From: Actinoplanes ianthinogenes
Lineage (GTDB): Bacteria > Actinomycetota > Actinomycetes > Mycobacteriales > Micromonosporaceae
Reading direction: 5' to 3'
Assembly (NCBI RefSeq): GCF_018324205.1
Contig: NZ_AP023356.1
Span: 7,563,501 to 7,627,500 of the forward strand
Length of the DNA stretch: 64,000 nucleotides
In this document: positions 59,779 through 64,000 of the stretch, piece by piece
How positions within the stretch are numbered: position 1 is the stretch's first letter
Layout of the letters: each line of letters begins with the position of its first letter
Notes under the pieces: model-generated
What the model saw: only the letters and a program-made list of their open reading frames with translations
Database searches by the model: none
What the model was told of the DNA's origin: nothing
Made by a program: the position numbers and the translations under genes

Positions 59779-59784
59779 AAGGTG

Positions 59785-59813
59785 CTGACGCGGCGTCGCC
59801 AGCCGTTTACGTT
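59785..59813 (+). promoter_or_regulatory. Candidate promoter of the leader peptide and sulfur operon
   Basis: A -35 CTGACG (59785-59790) and a -10 TACGTT (59808-59813) are separated by 17 bp. The -10 ends 7 bp before the ATG at 59821, so transcription should start at or next to that A and give a leaderless mRNA. No ribosome binding site precedes the ATG. Confidence 0.55.
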
Positions 59814-59820
59814 CCTAGGC

Positions 59821-59892
59821 ATGAGCCGAAGCAAGCGCCTGACCCGGCGTCGCTTCGTCGACTACCTCCGGGTGTGTACCTGCGCCTGTTGA
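59821..59892 (+). CDS. Cys-rich leader peptide of the sulfur operon
   Basis: This 23-residue frame begins MSRSKRLTRRRFVDYLRV and ends with the Cys cluster CTCAC before TGA. Its Arg-rich body with RRR(F/H)VD followed by Cys is the pattern of the short actinobacterial leader peptides placed before sulfur-assimilation and sulfonate genes. In these, ribosome stalling at Cys codons when Cys-tRNA is scarce is thought to control downstream expression. Here it lies 145 bp before the sulfonate-type substrate-binding gene. I saw no clear terminator hairpin in that interval, so control may act by Rho or translation coupling. Confidence 0.8.
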   Translation: MSRSKRLTRRRFVDYLRVCTCAC

Positions 59893-60037
59893 GCGTGTGA
59901 CGGCGAAGTCGCCGCCCCTGCAATACCGCCGGACCCCGCATCGTCGCCGGTCACTGCGGTGTATTCGTACGCAAAATCGCCCTTTTCTTCTCCGGCGGCA
60001 TTCTCGAATGTCGTCCGATGACCCCTGAGGAGCAATC

Positions 60038-61054
60038 ATGACCACCCGTCGAACCGCACTTGCCGGACTGCTGAGCGGCGCACTGCTGACCGTCACCGGG
60101 CTCTCCGCATGCGGCGACAGCGGCGCCGCGGCCGCCGGCGAGCAGGTCAAGGAACTGCGATATCAGGGCAGCGTGGGCGCGGTGACCTTGCCCGAGCTCG
60201 CCGCGGACCTCGGCTACCTCGGCGACCTGAAGCTCAAGTGGATCGGGAACACGATCAGCGGTCCACAGGACATCCAGGCCGCCACCACCGGTGACACGGA
60301 CTTCGGTGGCGCGTTCAACGGCGCGATCGTCAAACTCGCCGCCAACGGCGCGCCGATCAAGGCGGTGATCGGCTACTACGGCGTCAACAAGGACACCTTC
60401 AGCGGCTACTACGTGCTCGACGGCAGCCCGATCAAGAGCGCCCGCGACCTGATCGGCAAGAAGATCGGCGTGAACACGCTCGGCGCGCACCACGAGGCGG
60501 TGATCAAGACCTACCTGGCCAAGAACGGGCTCACCGACGCGGAGATCAAGCAGGTCGAGCTGGTCGTGGTCCCGCCGGTCAACACCGAGCAGTCGCTGCG
60601 GCAGAAGCAGATCGACGTCGGCACCCTCGGCGGCACGCTGCGCGACAAGGCTCTCGAGCGGGGTGGCATCCACCCGGTGTTCACCGACTTCGACCTGCTC
60701 GGCGAGTTCACCGCGGGCAGCTACATCTTCCGCGACGACTTCCTCAAGAAGAACCCGGACACGGTCAAGACCTTCGTCACCGGCGTCGGCAAGGCCATCG
60801 AGTGGACCCGCACCACCCCGCGTGACCAGGTCATCGCCAAATTCGAGGAGATCGTCAAGAAGCGCGGCCGGAGCGAGGACAGCTCGCCGCTGCAGTACTG
60901 GAAGAGCTTCGGGGTGGCCGGCAAGAACGGCGTGATCGCCGACAAGGAGTTCCAGACCTGGGTCGACTGGCTGAGCCGGTCCGGCGAGCTGAAGAAGGAC
61001 ATCAAGGCCACCGACATCTTCACCAACCAGTACAACGTCGGAGGTGCGGCATGA
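60038..61054 (+). CDS. ABC transporter substrate-binding lipoprotein (sulfonate/taurine/nitrate type)
   Basis: This 338-aa exported lipoprotein has a signal peptide ending in the lipobox TGLSAC with Cys25 and a NMT1/SsuA-like binding fold (ELRYQGSVGAVTLPELAADLGY, NTLGAHHEAVIKTYLAKNG, VNTEQSLRQKQIDVGTLG). It should capture an organosulfur compound for import. The start is ATG 60038 after GAGGAG. Its stop overlaps the next gene by 4 bp, and the downstream desulfurisation enzymes plus the Cys leader support sulfur, not nitrate, as cargo. Confidence 0.92.
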   Translation: MTTRRTALAGLLSGALLTVTGLSACGDSGAAAAGEQVKELRYQGSVGAVTLPELAADLGYLGDLKLKWIGNTISGPQDIQAATTGDTDFGGAFNGAIVKLAANGAPIKAVIGYYGVNKDTFSGYYVLDGSPIKSARDLIGKKIGVNTLGAHHEAVIKTYLAKNGLTDAEIKQVELVVVPPVNTEQSLRQKQIDVGTLGGTLRDKALERGGIHPVFTDFDLLGEFTAGSYIFRDDFLKKNPDTVKTFVTGVGKAIEWTRTTPRDQVIAKFEEIVKKRGRSEDSSPLQYWKSFGVAGKNGVIADKEFQTWVDWLSRSGELKKDIKATDIFTNQYNVGGAA

Positions 61055-61848
61055 CCTCGAAGATCGTCTTCGAGAACATCGGCAAGGTGTTCCAGGCCCG
61101 CGGGACCACGGTCACCGCGCTCCAGGACATCAACCTGGAGGTCAAGGACGGCGAATTCCTGGTCATCGTCGGGCCGAGCGGCTGCGGCAAGTCCACACTG
61201 CTCGACCTGCTCGGCGGCCTCGCTGAGCCGACCAGCGGCCGGATCCTGGTCGACGGCAAGCAGATCACCGGCCCCGGCCTGGATCGCGGCGTCGTCTTCC
61301 AGCAGTACGCCCTGCTCCCGTGGCGCACCGCCCAGGGCAACGTCGAATTCGGTCTGGAAGCCAAGCACGTGCCGCGCCGGGAACGCGCCGCCCGCGCCAA
61401 GGAGTACCTGGACCTGGTCGGCCTGGCCGGCTTCCACGACCGCTACCCGCACGAGCTCTCCGGCGGCATGAAGCAGCGCGTCGCGATCGCCCGCAGCCTC
61501 GCGTTCGACCCCGACGTGCTGCTGATGGACGAGCCGTTCGCGGCGCTGGACGCGCAGACCCGGGACGGGCTCCAGGACGAGCTGCTGCGGATCTGGGAGA
61601 AGACCGGCAAGACCGTCGTGTTCATCACGCACGGCATCGAAGAGGCGGTCTATCTCGGACAGCGGGTGGCCGTGATCACCTCGCGTCCGGGGCGGATCAA
61701 GCAGGTGGTGGACATTCCTCAGCTCGAGCAGTCCGAGGACGTCCGGTCGGACCCGCAGTTCGCGCACTACCGGCATGAGATCTGGAGCCTGCTGCGCGAC
61801 GAGGTCAGCAAAGCCCGTTCGCTGGAACTGGAGGCTTCCCGTGTCTAG
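61051..61848 (+). CDS. ABC transporter ATP-binding protein (SsuB/TauB type)
   Basis: This 265-aa ATPase has Walker A (GPSGCGKST), Q-loop (FQQYALLPW), signature (LSGGMKQR) and Walker B (VLLMDEPFAALDAQT) with the H-loop VFITHGIEEAVYLGQRV. The family is that of sulfonate/taurine/nitrate importers. It overlaps the binding-protein gene by 4 bp and the permease gene by 8 bp, so the three make one transporter. Confidence 0.95.
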   Translation: MTSKIVFENIGKVFQARGTTVTALQDINLEVKDGEFLVIVGPSGCGKSTLLDLLGGLAEPTSGRILVDGKQITGPGLDRGVVFQQYALLPWRTAQGNVEFGLEAKHVPRRERAARAKEYLDLVGLAGFHDRYPHELSGGMKQRVAIARSLAFDPDVLLMDEPFAALDAQTRDGLQDELLRIWEKTGKTVVFITHGIEEAVYLGQRVAVITSRPGRIKQVVDIPQLEQSEDVRSDPQFAHYRHEIWSLLRDEVSKARSLELEASRV

Positions 61849-62683
61849 CTCCACCCTGGTTGAGCCCGCGCAGACCGCGGCACCCCTGGTAGTGACCGCG
61901 CCGGCTGCGCGCCGTCACCGGCGTATCACAGGATTTTTCGGAAATGTTGTGACTCGGTCGGTCGCGATCCTCGCGCTCGCCGCGGTCTGGGAGATCCTGC
62001 CCCGGCTCGGCGTGGTCGACGCGACCTTCCTGCCACCGCTCTCCGAGGTGCTGAAGGCCTGGTGGGAACTGGTGAAGTCGGGCGAGCTGTGGGAACACAC
62101 CCAGGCCAGCCTGACCCGCTCGCTGGCCGGCTTCGGTCTCGCGATCGTCATCGCCATCCCGCTCGGCCTGCTGATCGGCTGGTACAAACCGGTCGCCAAC
62201 CTGCTCAACCCGCTGCTGGAGGTCTTCCGCAACACCGCGGCGCTGGCGATCCTCCCGGTCTTCGTGCTGATCCTCGGCCTCGGCGAGACCTCCAAGATCG
62301 CGATCATTCTGTACGCCTGCGCCTGGCCGATCCTGCTCAACACGGTCAGTGGCGTCCGCACCGTCGACCCGCTGCTTATCAAGTCGGCGCGGTCCCTCGG
62401 ACTCGGCTCGCTGCGCCTGTTCCAGAAGGTGATCCTGCCGGCCGCGGTGCCCACCATCTTCACCGGCATCCGGCTCGCCGGGGCGTACTCGATCCTCATT
62501 CTGATCGCGGCCGAAATGGTCGGCGCCAAAGCGGGCCTCGGATACCTCATCAATTACGCCCAGTACAACTTCGCGGTGCCTGACATGTACGCCGGAATCA
62601 TCACGATCTCCGCCATCGGCCTGCTCGTCAACCAGCTTCTGATCGCCATCGAGCGTCGCTTCTCGACCTGGCGCACCAACTAA
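61841..62683 (+). CDS. ABC transporter permease (SsuC/TauC type)
   Basis: This 280-aa membrane protein has six hydrophobic segments and the EAA-like coupling region (KSARSLGLGSLRLFQKVILPAAVPTIFTG) typical of BPD permeases of the sulfonate/taurine family. GTG 61841 follows GGAGG. It completes the importer with the preceding two genes. It lies 15 bp before the dioxygenase gene. Confidence 0.94.
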   Translation: MSSSTLVEPAQTAAPLVVTAPAARRHRRITGFFGNVVTRSVAILALAAVWEILPRLGVVDATFLPPLSEVLKAWWELVKSGELWEHTQASLTRSLAGFGLAIVIAIPLGLLIGWYKPVANLLNPLLEVFRNTAALAILPVFVLILGLGETSKIAIILYACAWPILLNTVSGVRTVDPLLIKSARSLGLGSLRLFQKVILPAAVPTIFTGIRLAGAYSILILIAAEMVGAKAGLGYLINYAQYNFAVPDMYAGIITISAIGLLVNQLLIAIERRFSTWRTN

Positions 62684-62698
62684 TTTCGGAGGAATGTC

Positions 62699-63595
62699 AT
62701 GAGCATCGAAATCACGCGGATCGGTGGCCGGATCGGCGCTTCGGTGACCGGCGTCGACCTGAAGTCCCCCCTCGACGAGGGCGCCGCCAAGGAGATCCAC
62801 GACGCCCTGGTCGAGCACAAGGTCCTGGTCTTCCGCGGCCAGCACCTCGACGACGAACAGCACCAGCGCTTCGCGTCGATCTTCGGCGAGCTGACCCTGG
62901 CGCACCCGACCGTCCCGTCCGTCGACGGCCAGGCCAACGTGCTCGAGGTGGCGGGCGGCGAGGGTGCCCGGGCCAACGCCTGGCACACCGACGTCACCTT
63001 CGTGGTCGCCCCGCCCAAGGCCACCACCCTGCGCAGCCTGGTCATCCCGCCGTACGGCGGCGACACCCTGTTCTCCAACACCGCCGCCGCCTACGCCGAC
63101 CTGCCGGAGCACCTGCGCCTGCTGGCCGACCGGGCCTGGGCCGAGCACTCCAACGAGTACGACTACGCCGAGCACCCGCAGTTCCGCTCCACCGAGGTCG
63201 AGGAGTACCACAAGGTCTTCGTCTCCACCCGGTACCGCACCGCGCACCCGGTGGTCCGCGTCAACCCCGACTCCGGCCGGCCGAACCTGTTCATCGGCAA
63301 CTTCGTCACCGGCATCCTCGGCCTGTCCAGGACCGAGTCCCGGGACATCCTGCGCCTGCTCCAGCACTACGTGACCCGGCCGGAGAACACCCTGCGCCAC
63401 AAGTGGCAGGTCGGCGACATCGTCGTCTGGGACAACCGCAGCACCCAGCACTACGCCGCCGACGACTACGGCGACCTGGCCCGCAAGCTGCACCGGGTCA
63501 CCGTCGCCGGCGACGTCCCGGTCAGCCTGGACGGCACCAAGAGCTACATCCTCGAGGGCGACGAGGCCACCCACTACACCCCGCAGGTGCAGTGA
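62699..63595 (+). CDS. TauD/TfdA-family 2-oxoglutarate dioxygenase
   Basis: This 298-aa Fe(II)/2-oxoglutarate enzyme has the iron facial triad His96-x-Asp98 (AWHTDVTF) and His265 (RKLHRVTVAG), and the 2OG-binding Arg follows. Family members release sulfite from taurine or other sulfonates, or sulfate from alkyl sulfates (AtsK type). Context with an organosulfur importer makes desulfurisation likely; the exact substrate cannot be read. ATG 62699 follows GGAGG; the stop overlaps the next gene. Confidence 0.92.
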   Translation: MSIEITRIGGRIGASVTGVDLKSPLDEGAAKEIHDALVEHKVLVFRGQHLDDEQHQRFASIFGELTLAHPTVPSVDGQANVLEVAGGEGARANAWHTDVTFVVAPPKATTLRSLVIPPYGGDTLFSNTAAAYADLPEHLRLLADRAWAEHSNEYDYAEHPQFRSTEVEEYHKVFVSTRYRTAHPVVRVNPDSGRPNLFIGNFVTGILGLSRTESRDILRLLQHYVTRPENTLRHKWQVGDIVVWDNRSTQHYAADDYGDLARKLHRVTVAGDVPVSLDGTKSYILEGDEATHYTPQVQ

Positions 63596-64000
63596 TGTCC
63601 TCTTCTGAGCGGCAGCTTCACCTGAACGCCTTCGTGATGAGCGTCGGGCACCACGAGGCCGCCTGGCGCCTGCCGGAGAGCGACCCCTACGCCGACCTCG
63701 ACGTCGAGCACTTCAAGAACATCGCCCGGACCGCCGAGCGCGGCAAGCTCGACTCGCTCTTCCTGGCCGACGGCCCGGTGCTCTGGGACCAGGTCGGGCG
63801 CCGCCCGTCCGGCGTCCTCGAACCGACCCTGCTGCTCACCGCGCTGGCCGGCGCCACCGAGCGGATCGGCCTGATCGCGACCGCGTCGACCACCTACAAC
63901 GAGCCGTACAACCTGGCTCGCCGGTTCGCCTCGCTGGACATCATCAGCGGTGGCCGGGCCGGGTGGAACATCGTCACCACCGCCGGCCTGGACGCCGCCC
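63595..64000 (+). CDS. LLM-class flavin-dependent monooxygenase (NtaA/SnaA/DszA type), cut by window edge
   Basis: The first 135 residues are visible. The pattern LNAFVMSVGHHEAAWRLPES, ARTAERGKLDSLFLADG and ISGGRAGWNIVTTAG is that of the NtaA/SnaA/DszA/SoxA group of reduced-flavin monooxygenases, used in organosulfur and aminopolycarboxylate breakdown. It starts at ATG 63595 in a TGATG overlap with the dioxygenase gene and is the sixth gene after the leader peptide. The C-terminus and possible flavin reductase lie beyond the window. Confidence 0.9.
   Translation, partial: MSSSERQLHLNAFVMSVGHHEAAWRLPESDPYADLDVEHFKNIARTAERGKLDSLFLADGPVLWDQVGRRPSGVLEPTLLLTALAGATERIGLIATASTTYNEPYNLARRFASLDIISGGRAGWNIVTTAGLDAA

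Overview
The window is high-GC actinobacterial DNA. GTG starts, overlapping stop/start junctions, the gene families and the secreted polysaccharide enzymes point to a filamentous, soil-type member of Micromonosporaceae, probably Actinoplanes or a relative. This placement rests on family content and codon style, not on a marker gene. No rRNA, tRNA, CRISPR array, transposase or phage gene was recognised. Both ends are cut inside genes: an ABC ATPase on the left and a flavin monooxygenase on the right.

Layout. 1-7.6 kb: ABC exporter ATPase, a NarL-type two-component pair, a membrane Ser/Thr kinase with a companion membrane protein, and two translationally coupled MEDS-domain proteins (one STAS, one anti-sigma-type ATPase). 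7.6-23 kb: secreted hydrolases (a GH10-CBM13-GH62 enzyme, a tripeptidyl-aminopeptidase-like hydrolase, a GH3 enzyme), a quinone-reductase-like MDR, a large SARP/NB-ARC/TPR regulator, a stand-alone CBM2-like protein, a B12-binding radical SAM protein and a DUF3152 protein. 23-32 kb: a DedA-PAP2-like membrane fusion, a nucleotidyltransferase, and a protocatechuate block: pobA and an IclR regulator on the minus strand, pcaH-pcaG-pcaB-pcaL on the plus strand. 32-38 kb: a DUF234-type ATPase, an ECF42-like sigma factor with its DGPF partner, two membrane proteins, an AA10 lytic polysaccharide monooxygenase and a DUF2087 regulator. 38.9-46.5 kb: an MFS transporter, a LysR regulator and a tightly overlapping five-gene operon (FAD hydroxylase, extradiol dioxygenase, FAH-family hydrolase, alpha/beta C-C hydrolase, cyclase-family hydrolase) that looks like a second aromatic-ring pathway of unassigned substrate. 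46.5-59.7 kb: hemerythrin, two DUF574 methyltransferases, a hybrid PAS kinase, a GH15-like glucosidase, an Excalibur protein, several unknown membrane proteins, malate dehydrogenase, a cupin and Spo0M. 59.7-64 kb: a sulfonate-type operon preceded by a Cys-rich leader peptide.

How it fits together. 4-Hydroxybenzoate goes through PobA to protocatechuate, then through PcaHG, PcaB and PcaL to 3-oxoadipate. The last steps (pcaIJ, pcaF) are not in the window. The five-gene operon probably hydroxylates a phenolic compound, opens the ring by meta-cleavage and hydrolyses the product. Xylan, arabinoxylan and cellulose are attacked by the secreted enzymes. Palindromes of the kind bound by xylan and cellobiose repressors lie near two of these genes. 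The right-end operon imports organosulfur compounds and probably desulfurises them with a TauD-type dioxygenase and a flavin monooxygenase, under a cysteine-sensing leader.

The most unusual structural feature is that convergent gene pairs here either overlap at their 3' ends or are separated by repeats. Three minisatellite arrays of different period (53-54, about 35 and 63 bp) and one 79-bp inverted repeat all sit in convergent spacers.
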